From the NCBI GenBank assembly GCA_039028975.1, contig JBCCHB010000013.1, positions 87,918 to 151,917 of the forward strand: a stretch of 64,000 bases of DNA, in the 5' to 3' direction. This DNA is from JAHBNG01 sp039028975 (GTDB lineage: Bacteria; Chloroflexota; Anaerolineae; Caldilineales; Caldilineaceae). The notes beneath the pieces were generated by a model, which did no database searches, had not been told where the DNA came from, and saw only the letters and a program-made list of their open reading frames with translations. Positions 54,727-61,947 of this stretch are shown in pieces. Positions within the stretch are counted from its first letter, which is position 1. The number at the start of each line of letters is the position of its first letter. The position numbers were made by a program, and so were the translations under genes.

Positions 54727-54799
54727 TACACTGGCGGTCGTGATATTGGAACACCGCTACTCAAGAGAGCTAGTGTTACTTTATGCGAAGCCCAGTATG
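54727..54799 (+). repeat. Palindromic element K
   Basis: TACACTGG-CGGTCG at the left pairs imperfectly with CGAAGCCCAGTATG at the right, and AACACCGCT with AGCTAGTGTT inside. It ends 13 bp before the AraC-type gene start, so it would be part of the leader or an operator. Confidence 0.55.
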
Positions 54800-54812
54800 A
54801 AGGGTTCGGACA

Positions 54813-55634
54813 ATGATTGTGCTTTCTTATATTCCCAAACCACCCCTCTCTGACTTTGTTCAGCTGTTTTGGTATTACGATGGCCTCACCTTCCCCCATG
54901 AGAAGGAGCGGGTTATGCCAGATGGGTCTGTGGAGATTGTGATCAATTTAGCTGAGGATCGTCTGTACACTTATGATCCGATTGATCCGAATCAAAGCCA
55001 AACCCACACTGGTTGCCTTCTGGTTGGCCCTCGCTCAGAATGTTTCGTAATCGATGCAGATGCCCAAACGTCCGTTATAGGCATCCACTTTAAGCCAGGA
55101 GGTGCCTACCCCTTTTTGGGCTGCCCCAGTAGTGAGACACAAAACCACAATCTCTCCTTGGATCTGCTTTGGGGACCAAGAGCAGCAGAGATGAGAGAAC
55201 GGGTTCTGCAAGCGATAACGCCTCTTCACCGATTTCAGGTCCTTGAAGCCATGCTGCTAAGCCAAGTTACCCAGCCGTTAACGCAAAGTCCTGTGATTAC
55301 GGGGGGACTCTTTCACATCAAACAGACCAATGCTCTACTACCTATCTCTGAGCTTGCCGATCGAGTTGGCTACAGCCAACGACGGTTTATTCAACGATTT
55401 AAAGAAGAGGTTGGGATGACGCCCAAGCGATTCAGCCGTATTTATCGATTTCAGCAAGCGATCTTGTCCATTGAAGAGATGCCTCAATACCCTAACTGGG
55501 CACAGATTGCGCTCAATTGTGGCTACTTTGATCAAGCCCATTTCAACCACGATTTCCGAGCGTTCTCAGGCCTCACGCCATCCCAGTTTGCTACCCAACG
55601 AGGTGAACGACGCAACCATGTCCCGGTGGGCTAA
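54813..55634 (+). CDS. AraC-family transcriptional regulator
   Basis: 273 residues. The N-terminal domain (PPLSDFVQLFWYYDGLTFPH, ERVMPDGSVEIVINLAEDR, IGIHFKPGGAYPFLGCPSSE) is the DUF6597-type sensor found in many AraC regulators, and the C-terminal two helix-turn-helix units are clear (LPISELADRVGYSQRRFIQR, FKEEVGMTPKRFSRIYRFQQ, IALNCGYFDQAHFNHDFRAF, GLTPSQFATQR). The VOC gene 178 bp downstream on the same strand is the likely target or partner. Weak ribosome site; palindrome K covers the leader. Confidence 0.92.
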   Translation: MIVLSYIPKPPLSDFVQLFWYYDGLTFPHEKERVMPDGSVEIVINLAEDRLYTYDPIDPNQSQTHTGCLLVGPRSECFVIDADAQTSVIGIHFKPGGAYPFLGCPSSETQNHNLSLDLLWGPRAAEMRERVLQAITPLHRFQVLEAMLLSQVTQPLTQSPVITGGLFHIKQTNALLPISELADRVGYSQRRFIQRFKEEVGMTPKRFSRIYRFQQAILSIEEMPQYPNWAQIALNCGYFDQAHFNHDFRAFSGLTPSQFATQRGERRNHVPVG

Positions 55635-55812
55635 GGATGTTGACAGTTGGCTACCAGGGAAGGTCACTTTTTTACAATACGAACCATCAGCCCATTTGCT
55701 AGACTGTTTGTGAAAAGTGTGCGAACCACACAATTCCCTTGGATAGAGTAGTTGCTCTTGGGAAAATGACCAAGCGACTGCCGAGTAATTCTAGCAAATT
55801 TAGGAGCATAAT

Positions 55813-56283
55813 ATGTCAAATAAAGTGAATTATGTACCCGCAGGCTATGCCATCGTCACACCGTATCTAACTGTTCCAAATGCCTCTGAAGCGATTCAAT
55901 TCTACGAGGAGGCATTTGGGGCTACTGAACGCTCTCGCCTTGTTGATCCCGATGGCAAAATTATTCACGCCGAAATTGCCATTGGCGAAGGCATTGTCAT
56001 GTTGGCAGATGAATTTGACATGCCAGATTCAAACAGTCCACTGTCACTTGGCGGAACCCCCGTCCGAATGAGCCTTTTTGTACCGGACGTAGATGCCTTT
56101 GCCCAACGGGCCATGGCGGCTGGTGCGAAATTGGTCATTCCCATTAGCGAGCAATTTTATGGTGAAAGAACAGGTCGGCTAGAAGATCCCTATGGGCATC
56201 TGTGGATTATCTCAACCCATATAGAAGATGTTACGCCGGATGAGATGCAACGTAGATTTGATGAGATGACGACGGGCAGTTGA
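55813..56283 (+). CDS. VOC-superfamily (PhnB/glyoxalase-like) protein
   Basis: 156 residues with the paired beta-alpha-beta-beta-beta units of the vicinal oxygen chelate fold: TPYLTVPNASEAIQFYEEAF, GATERSRLVDPDGKIIHAEI, MSLFVPDVDAFAQRAMAAGA, GERTGRLEDPYGHLWIISTH. The E-D-P-x-G-H-x-W motif is typical of PhnB-like proteins. GGAG ribosome site. It follows the AraC regulator, a frequent pairing. Ligand unknown. Confidence 0.9.
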   Translation: MSNKVNYVPAGYAIVTPYLTVPNASEAIQFYEEAFGATERSRLVDPDGKIIHAEIAIGEGIVMLADEFDMPDSNSPLSLGGTPVRMSLFVPDVDAFAQRAMAAGAKLVIPISEQFYGERTGRLEDPYGHLWIISTHIEDVTPDEMQRRFDEMTTGS

Positions 56284-56598
56284 CCAAGATGTAAAGTCTC
56301 TTACGGAAAAATCTCTATATTGGAGTATACGTTTTCTAATGTATGGTTACATAGAACCGCCTTAATAGAATCGTGTGCCGACGACAAAGGATAAGTTAGC
56401 CAAATTTTTAATATGCCTGTCTATTATATCGGGGACACAGAAGTCCGGATTTCGCCCTACAGTGGAGCAGTAGAACCACTTACCCCATTATAATTGAACA
56501 GGTATATTTTTATTTACACGTTCTCGTCAAGCCTTGCCAGCATGACCTAAACGAAACTATAGACAAGTTACGTCGTTATTCATTAGAGGAGCAATTTT
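56284..56598. other. Gene-free stretch
   Basis: AT-rich intergenic DNA before the phosphatidyltransferase gene. No gene, palindrome or terminator that I can support. Confidence 0.5.
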
Positions 56599-57201
56599 AT
56601 GAGAGATAGTGTACTTCGTCGACAAAAAGATCGTTTAATGACACCTTTAGCAGAGCAGCTCTTTACGGCTGTACACCCCAATGTTGTTTCGGTTGTTGCC
56701 TTAGGCGTTGGTCTATTATCCGCTACGGCCATACTGTACGGGGAGTTTACTGCCGGCTTAGCGCTTTGGATCCTCAATCGAATTCTAGATGGGTTAGATG
56801 GTGTTGTGGCCAGAGCACATGACAAACAGTCCGATTTTGGTGGGTACCTTGATCTACTTCTCGATTTCATAGTCTATCTAGCGATTCCCATTGCATTTAT
56901 GGTTGCGCTGCCGACCATGCCGAATATGTGGGCAGGTGTAGCCTTGCTGGCCGTTTATGTCATTAATCTTCTCTCCTGGTCAACCCTTGCTGCCATTTTA
57001 GAAAAACGACAGCTACAATCTAGCGATCGACTCACAACAATGGAAATGCCTACAGGATTGATCGAAGGTGCCGAAACAATCGCGTTCTATTGTCTCTTTT
57101 ATATCTTTCCTGGGGCCATCGTCTATCTGTTCGGTCTGATGGCACTACTTGTTTTCTTCACTGCTGGGCAGCGGGTTTGGTGGGTCTATCGAAATCTATA
57201 G
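56599..57201 (+). CDS. CDP-alcohol phosphatidyltransferase
   Basis: 200 residues with six hydrophobic segments. The signature DG-x2-AR-x8-G-x3-D-x3-D is complete: Asp67, Gly68, Ala71, Arg72, Gly81, Asp85 and Asp89 in DGVVARAHDKQSDFGGYLDL. It joins a CDP-activated lipid to an alcohol acceptor in the membrane to make phospholipid. Good GAGGAG ribosome site. It starts a rightward set with the VTT protein (57333) and the flavoprotein (58223). Confidence 0.93.
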   Translation: MRDSVLRRQKDRLMTPLAEQLFTAVHPNVVSVVALGVGLLSATAILYGEFTAGLALWILNRILDGLDGVVARAHDKQSDFGGYLDLLLDFIVYLAIPIAFMVALPTMPNMWAGVALLAVYVINLLSWSTLAAILEKRQLQSSDRLTTMEMPTGLIEGAETIAFYCLFYIFPGAIVYLFGLMALLVFFTAGQRVWWVYRNL

Positions 57202-57332
57202 AAATCTTGTACGATTTTTGCCGATGGGGTAAGAGCGACAAAGTGGATGTCGTCTAAGAGGAGTGTTGGTTCTAATCAAACAATTTGACTCTTTGGGAGC
57301 CAAATTGATCTTCATTTTTATCCGAGGTATGT

Positions 57333-58112
57333 ATGACATCCACTACAAAAACAATTACAGAATTTGACGGACGAGCCATGAATCAAACCACCCAAAATAT
57401 TAACCCTAGCGAATCTGAACCTTCGTTTCTATCTCAGCATTGGCAGAAAATAGTGGCTGTTGCTCTATGGGTCGCATTAATCGGCCTCTATACTTGGTAC
57501 AGTATTTCCCAAGGCCTAACGCCGTTGGGTGCGGTTCAGCAGTTATTGAGCCTAATGCAGAATAGTTTTTATGGCCCACTAATCTTTGTTGGCCTCTATG
57601 CCCTGCGCCCGCTTATCTTCTTTTCGGCAGCCATTTTGACAATTGCAGGTGGTTTCCTATTTGGTCCAGTTTTGGGCATCATTTACACAATCATCGCGGC
57701 TAATTTGTCCGCAATGGTTGCTTTCCTAATCGGTCGCTATTTAGGTGACGGTCTCATCAATACGGATGAAGAAGGTGGCATTGTACAAAAGTATGCCCAA
57801 CGAATGAAGGAGAACAGCTTTGAGACGGTTCTTATCATGCGTTTCATCTTTCTACCCTATGATCTGGTCAATTATTTGGGCGGGCTGCTTCGGCTAGACT
57901 GGAAAGCATTTCTCATTGCAACAGCCATTGGCTCCATACCTGGCACCGTCTCATTTGTTCTCTTTGGCGCGGCATTAGAGGACTTCTCTCTAGAAAATGG
58001 CTTCCCAGAGCTCGATTGGCGAACATTAGCTGCCGGTGGCGTATTGTTCCTCTTGAGTATCCTCATTTCTCAGTATGTAAAACGTCGAGAGCAAAACTCA
58101 ACGAGTGCATAG
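57333..58112 (+). CDS. TVP38/TMEM64-family (VTT domain) membrane protein
   Basis: 259 residues, five to six membrane segments. The VTT/SNARE-associated core is visible: ALRPLIFFSAAILTIAGGFL, FGPVLGIIYTIIAANLSAMV, MRFIFLPYDLVNYLGGLLRL, GSIPGTVSFVLFGAALEDFS. Such DedA/TVP38 relatives are linked to lipid scrambling or membrane homeostasis. It lies 131 bp after the phosphatidyltransferase and 110 bp before a MerA-like gene; TVP38 plus MerA-like flavoprotein is a recurring pair. A second Met at residue 16 is a possible alternative start. Confidence 0.9.
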   Translation: MTSTTKTITEFDGRAMNQTTQNINPSESEPSFLSQHWQKIVAVALWVALIGLYTWYSISQGLTPLGAVQQLLSLMQNSFYGPLIFVGLYALRPLIFFSAAILTIAGGFLFGPVLGIIYTIIAANLSAMVAFLIGRYLGDGLINTDEEGGIVQKYAQRMKENSFETVLIMRFIFLPYDLVNYLGGLLRLDWKAFLIATAIGSIPGTVSFVLFGAALEDFSLENGFPELDWRTLAAGGVLFLLSILISQYVKRREQNSTSA

Positions 58113-58164
58113 AGCCGCCTGAAAAAAGAAAATACAATACAAAAATATGTAATCGTTCAGCCCC

Positions 58165-58204
58165 CTGAGCTTGTCGAAGGGGAATCCGGCTTCGACAAGC
58201 TCAG
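58165..58204. repeat. CTGAGCTTGTCGAAG inverted pair
   Basis: CTGAGCTTGTCGAAG (58165-58179) and its exact complement (58190-58204) with a 10-bp spacer, 18 bp upstream of the flavoprotein start. Same core as the repeat inside hyuB at 4281-4307. Confidence 0.9.
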
Positions 58205-58222
58205 CCGACGTGGGAGAAGTGA

Positions 58223-59866
58223 ATGGCTACAAAAATATTCAAAAAAAAGGGAATTATCATGTCTACTGTTATAGACGCACCTACAAAAGATCAGGAAACG
58301 ACAATAATCAACACAAATGGATCAGCCCAACCAAACGGTGTAACTGTCCTACCCATGGATCGGCACAATGCTAGACTTATTGCCAATGTACACCCACCTG
58401 CCTGGGAAAATCCGACACCCGATGGTCTCTATAATTTAGTTGTCATTGGTGGCGGTTCGGCTGGGCTGGTTGCGGCTGCTGGTGCTGCAGGGTTAGGGGC
58501 CAAGGTGGCATTGATTGAACGCCACCTGCTAGGAGGGGATTGTTTGAATGTTGGCTGCTTACCTTCCAAGACATTGATCCGCCCGGCAAAGATTGTTGGC
58601 CAGATTCAGCTTGGTGCCGAGATGGGCGTCAACGTCCCACAGGGTACTACTGTGGACTTTGAGCGAGTGATGGAGCGAATGAGATCCATACGGGCGGAAG
58701 TTAGCGATCATGATTCGGCCAACCGCTTCAAGGATTTGGGTATCGATGTATACCTGGGATCTGGACGCTTCGCAAGCCCCAACACAGTTGAAGTTGTCGC
58801 GGCTGATGGCTCTACTCAGGCGCTAGAGTTTAAAAAGGCACTCGTCTCTACTGGATCCCGCCCCATGGAATTGCCAATTCCGGGTTTAAGCGAAGTGGAG
58901 CACTTAACCAATGAGACCCTCTTTGAACTAACGGAAAGGCCGAATCGATTGGCCGTCATTGGGGCCGGCCCTATTGGTGCGGAAATGGCGCAAAGTTTCA
59001 GTCGATTTGGGACAGAGGTAACGGTTTTCGACATTATCCCTAGGCTACTGGGGCGAGAGGATGAAGACGCGGCCGACGTTATGAGAGAGGTCTTTGAGCA
59101 AGAGGGGATTCAGTTGGCATTGGGGGCCAAAACCCAGAAAGTTGCTCAAGATGGCGATGAAAAGGTCATCCACTTTGAGCTGGACGGGACTGAACACGAA
59201 TTACGGGTCGATCAGATTTTGGTCGCCGCTGGCCGCGTTCCCAACATTGACAAATTGAATCTAGAAGCAGCTGGTGTTGAATATCATCGCAAGGGCGTTA
59301 CCGTCAAAGATACGCTGGAGACAACAAACCCGAACGTCTTTGCTGCTGGTGATATTGCATACAAGTTCCAATTTACCCACACGGCTGACGCAACGGCTCG
59401 CATCGTACTGCAAAACGCTCTCTTTCCTGGCCCAAAAAAGAAGGTCAGTGATCTAACGGTTCCCTGGGTCACCTATACCGATCCAGAGGTGGCACACGTT
59501 GGTCTTTACGAGCATGATGCGGAAGAGATGGGCATTCAGGTGGAAACATTTACTCAGCCCATCTATGGCACAGATCGGGGCAAGGCAGACGGTGAGAAGG
59601 AAGGGTTTGTTAAAATTCACGTCAAAAAGGGGACGGACAAGATTTTGGGTGCCACCATCGTTGCCAGCCACGCTGGTGAGATGATCAACGAGATTACCCT
59701 GGCGATGGTGGCTGGCATTGGTTTAAAGACGATTGCAACCGTCATCCACCCTTACCCAACTCAAGCAGAAGCCATCAAAAAGATTGCTGATGCCTACAAC
59801 CGCACCCGAATGACGCCAACTGTGCATCGCATCTTCAACTGGTGGATGGCGCGAGCGCGACGGTAG
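58223..59866 (+). CDS. MerA-like FAD-dependent pyridine nucleotide-disulphide oxidoreductase
   Basis: 547 residues. FAD-binding LVVIGGGSAGLVAAAGAAGL, redox-active pair GGDCLNVGCLPSK, NAD(P)-binding LAVIGAGPIGAEMAQSFSRF, FAD GDIAYKFQFTH, and the dimerisation domain ending VIHPYPTQAEAIKKIADAYN with the catalytic His. It lacks the C-terminal Cys pair and the heavy-metal domain of true mercuric reductase, so mercury reduction is unlikely. A TVP38-linked disulphide reductase is the best description. Start 58223 follows GGAGAAG; an alternative Met at 58259 also has an AAAGGGA site. Confidence 0.92.
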   Translation: MATKIFKKKGIIMSTVIDAPTKDQETTIINTNGSAQPNGVTVLPMDRHNARLIANVHPPAWENPTPDGLYNLVVIGGGSAGLVAAAGAAGLGAKVALIERHLLGGDCLNVGCLPSKTLIRPAKIVGQIQLGAEMGVNVPQGTTVDFERVMERMRSIRAEVSDHDSANRFKDLGIDVYLGSGRFASPNTVEVVAADGSTQALEFKKALVSTGSRPMELPIPGLSEVEHLTNETLFELTERPNRLAVIGAGPIGAEMAQSFSRFGTEVTVFDIIPRLLGREDEDAADVMREVFEQEGIQLALGAKTQKVAQDGDEKVIHFELDGTEHELRVDQILVAAGRVPNIDKLNLEAAGVEYHRKGVTVKDTLETTNPNVFAAGDIAYKFQFTHTADATARIVLQNALFPGPKKKVSDLTVPWVTYTDPEVAHVGLYEHDAEEMGIQVETFTQPIYGTDRGKADGEKEGFVKIHVKKGTDKILGATIVASHAGEMINEITLAMVAGIGLKTIATVIHPYPTQAEAIKKIADAYNRTRMTPTVHRIFNWWMARARR

Positions 59867-59941
59867 TAAACAGTCCATTTGGAACTTTCAATGTCCAAGT
59901 GAAGTCAGCCCACACGCTTTTGCACAGCTGAGCCGACTTAT

Positions 59942-59971
59942 TTGACAGTTGGGCCGGGGTCAATGTATACT
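59942..59971 (+). promoter_or_regulatory. Sigma-70-type promoter for the tRNA cluster
   Basis: TTGACA at 59942-59947, an 18-bp spacer and TATACT at 59966-59971, 26 bp before the first tRNA. Confidence 0.8.
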
Positions 59972-59997
59972 TTAAATTCTGTACAATACAATCGAGT

Positions 59998-60083
59998 GGA
60001 GGGATGGCCGAGTGGACGAAGGCGGTTGTCTTGAAAACAATTGTACGAAAGTACCGGGGGTTCGAATCCCTCTCCCTCCGCCA
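59998..60083 (+). tRNA. tRNA-Ser (anticodon TGA)
   Basis: Acceptor GGAGGGA pairs with TCCCTCC, discriminator G, CCA encoded at 60081-60083. Anticodon loop CTTGAAA gives TGA; a long variable arm (TGTAC-GAAA-GTACC) and T-loop GGTTCGAATCC are as expected for serine. Confidence 0.95.
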
Positions 60084-60169
60084 GTTGATGTTTCCCGATA
60101 TCACTAGCCACTGTCAGTCTCGGAATGAGGTCTGCTGCGGCAATGGTGAATTTGGTTGCTGAGACGTAA

Positions 60170-60262
<93 letters not shown>

Positions 60263-60299
60263 TTGACTGTGTTGTCAGAGACACACTAGAAGTATATAT

Positions 60300-60372
60300 G
60301 CGCCCGTAGCTCAGTGGATAGAGCGCTTGGTTGCGGACCAAGAAGTCGGAGGTTCAAATCCTCCCGGGCGTA
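60300..60372 (+). tRNA. tRNA-Arg (anticodon GCG)
   Basis: Acceptor GCGCCCG pairs with CGGGCGT (first pair G-U), D-arm AGCTCAGTGGATAGAGC, anticodon stem CTTGG/CCAAG around loop TTGCGGA, so anticodon GCG, T-arm GGAGGTTCAAATCCTCC. Most bacteria use ACG (read as inosine) for the CGY/CGA box, so the G34 form is noteworthy. Confidence 0.92.
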
Positions 60373-60409
60373 CTAAAGTCAATTATCGGACGATAAGAGA
60401 TAACAAAAG

Positions 60410-60448
60410 ACTGTTTGGTAGGGAGAAATCCCCTCCAAGCAGTTTTTT
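60410..60448 (+). terminator. Rho-independent terminator of the tRNA cluster
   Basis: Stem CTGTTTGG-TAGGGAG against CCCCT-CCAAGCAG, followed directly by TTTTTT, 38 bp after the arginine tRNA. Confidence 0.8.
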
Positions 60449-60494
60449 GCATTTTAGGCCCCATTGTAATTAGGGGAACGAGTCTTTTTATTGG

Positions 60495-60581
60495 GTCGTA
60501 TAACGATGGTTGTGTAAAAGGCGAAATGGAAGACGTGTCCGCTCAGAACGCCTGGAATTTTACACAGAATTCGTTATACCA
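60495..60581. repeat. Miniature inverted-repeat element (element I)
   Basis: GTATAACGATGGTTGTGTAA at the left pairs with the complement of TTTTACACAGAATTCGTTATAC at the right, with GGCG/CGCC inside. Ends resemble IS256-type insertion-sequence termini (TTCTGTGTAAAATTCC), and GGTTGTGT recurs in element C. Likely a MITE without transposase. Confidence 0.7.
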
Positions 60582-60641
60582 TCTTTTATTGTGAACAGCA
60601 GAATAGGAGGAGGGCTAGGATCTATTACAACACTGAAGTAG

Positions 60642-60670
60642 TTGACAACAGCAGAACCTACCTGTAAGAT
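60642..60670 (+). promoter_or_regulatory. Promoter of the Phd/YefM antitoxin gene
   Basis: TTGACA at 60642-60647, 17-bp spacer, TAAGAT at 60665-60670. The palindromic operator begins at the next base. Confidence 0.8.
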
Positions 60671-60696
60671 TTAGGCGTGTTAGCTAACACGCCTAA
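60671..60696. promoter_or_regulatory. Operator: perfect 26-bp palindrome
   Basis: TTAGGCGTGTTAG followed directly by its complement, so a perfect palindrome placed right behind the -10 box and over the expected transcription start, 17 bp before the ATG. This is the arrangement of autoregulated toxin-antitoxin operons, where the Phd/YefM dimer binds its own promoter. Confidence 0.85.
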
Positions 60697-60713
60697 GACG
60701 AAAGGATTCTAAT

Positions 60714-60959
60714 ATGACCATCCAAACCATGATCAGCACCAAGGCTGCTAATAATTTTGGTGCCTTGATAGAGTTTGCACTCAAAGGCGGTGCCACCATC
60801 ATCGAGCGCTACAGCAGGCCCGCGGCCGTCATTGCCGGCTATGACGAATGGCAGCGATTAAAGAAAGCTGAAATCAGGGAGCTAAATCGGCGCAGCCGCG
60901 AGATGGACGAAGGCAACTACGTAACAGGCGAAGAGGTTGACGGTGTCTTGGGAGCGTAG
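60714..60959 (+). CDS. Phd/YefM-family antitoxin
   Basis: 81 residues. MISTKAANNFGALIEFALKG, then TIIERYSRPAAVIAGYDEWQ, is the Phd/YefM fold, with a charged, flexible C-terminus (ELNRRSREMDEGNYVTGEEV) that would wrap the toxin. AAAGGA ribosome site. Promoter and palindromic operator lie just upstream, so autoregulation is likely. The toxin gene behind it is broken. Confidence 0.9.
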   Translation: MTIQTMISTKAANNFGALIEFALKGGATIIERYSRPAAVIAGYDEWQRLKKAEIRELNRRSREMDEGNYVTGEEVDGVLGA

Positions 60960-61086
60960 ATTTCACCCAGGCGCACTCAAAGGGCTTTACGCCATCGAGC
61001 GTAGCGTAGTAGTGGCAAAGTTTGGGCACAGGGAGGCGAACGGTACATCAAAGTGCTGGATATCGAGTAGCCCTTACACCGTCTGA
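60943..61086 (+). pseudogene. Truncated RelE/ParE-type toxin
   Basis: A GTG at 60943 inside the antitoxin end opens VSWERRFHPGALKGLYAIER, which follows RelE N-termini (xFHPxALKxLxxLxRSV). After about 22 residues the match is lost; the frame ends at 61086 with 47 residues instead of about 85-90. Another frame reads RYIKVLDIE before a stop at 61068-61070, as if a frameshift and deletion removed the rest. The antitoxin therefore probably has no working partner here. Confidence 0.6.
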
Positions 61087-61114
61087 TACGGGGCAAAATA
61101 CAGTCAAAAGTACA

Positions 61115-61144
61115 TTGAATCAGTTTGGCCGAATGGCGTACAAT
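61115..61144 (+). promoter_or_regulatory. Promoter candidate
   Basis: TTGAAT at 61115-61120, an 18-bp spacer and TACAAT at 61139-61144, 32 bp before the start at 61177. Confidence 0.55.
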
Positions 61145-61176
61145 GAGATACACATTCTAAACAGGAGGCCATGCTC

Positions 61177-61944
61177 ATGACAAATAGACTACAAATTCAC
61201 TTCACTGGTGGGGATATCGCACCAGCAACAACCGGAGCAAAAGATTTGGCCAAAGTGCTGACTGCATTTGAGGCTGCTATCGCCGCGGTTGCCGCCCAAG
61301 AGAGAGGCGTAAAGGCTGAGCAGGTAATCGTAAGCCTGTCTGGCATACAAGAGGGGAGTCTGAATCTCGAATTTGACTCACCTTGGGCTCAACCAGTGTA
61401 TGAAGCAGCCGACCTGCTTTTATCATCTATTGAAAATAAAGAGTGGGGTAGAGTCCCCGCACCGGCACTCCGAGGCGTCAGGGAAATAGTCTCTTTCACA
61501 AAAAGCCACAAGTGTACCGCCCATCTCTCATCTATGCATGATTCAAAGAGGGTAAGTACTGTACTGACGCCTGAACTCAAGATCCCTGTGTCCGCCATCA
61601 TCTATGGAGAGACTGAACTCACTGGCACTGTCACCCGGGTGGGTGGAGCGGATCCGAAAGTTGGATTCAGAACCATCCAAGAGCAACTCCTCTTTTGTCC
61701 GACCACAACCCAGTTGGCCAAGGAGCTTGCCCAGTATCTGTATGAAGAAATCACCGTAGCAGGCGTTGCAACCCTGGATTTTGAAACGCTGGCCATAACA
61801 GATTTTGAAATCACGAGGTTTATTGCCCAACGCACCCTCTCCCCTTCGCAAGGCTTCAAGGAACTCCGTAAGAATTTTGGCCACTACTTCGATGACATAG
61901 CCGACGTCGATGCATGGTCCCACGAAATACGTCACGGAGGATAA
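61177..61944 (+). CDS. Unknown protein paired with a PIN-domain gene
   Basis: 255 residues from MTNRLQIHFTGGDIAPATTG, 8 nt behind AGGAGG (an ATG at 61171 is too close). No signal peptide or membrane segment. The N-terminal ~90 residues alternate helix and strand (LAKVLTAFEAAIAAVAAQER, VIVSLSGIQEGSLNLEFDSP), a centre with TGTVTRVGGADPKVGFRTIQ follows and the end is helical. The stop is 3 bp from the PIN gene start, so the two form an operon. It may be an antitoxin of unusual size or a partner effector. I recognise no family with certainty. Confidence 0.65.
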   Translation: MTNRLQIHFTGGDIAPATTGAKDLAKVLTAFEAAIAAVAAQERGVKAEQVIVSLSGIQEGSLNLEFDSPWAQPVYEAADLLLSSIENKEWGRVPAPALRGVREIVSFTKSHKCTAHLSSMHDSKRVSTVLTPELKIPVSAIIYGETELTGTVTRVGGADPKVGFRTIQEQLLFCPTTTQLAKELAQYLYEEITVAGVATLDFETLAITDFEITRFIAQRTLSPSQGFKELRKNFGHYFDDIADVDAWSHEIRHGG

Positions 61945-61947
61945 CCC

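Noticed and set aside
58223..59866. True mercuric reductase
   Set aside because: No N-terminal heavy-metal domain and no C-terminal Cys pair; no other mer gene.
60495..60581. Integron attC site (GTATAAC...GTTATAC ends, hairpin, followed by toxin-antitoxin genes)
   Set aside because: The ends do not fit RYYYAAC/GTTRRRY, no further attC follows the next genes and no integrase gene is visible. A MITE explains it better.
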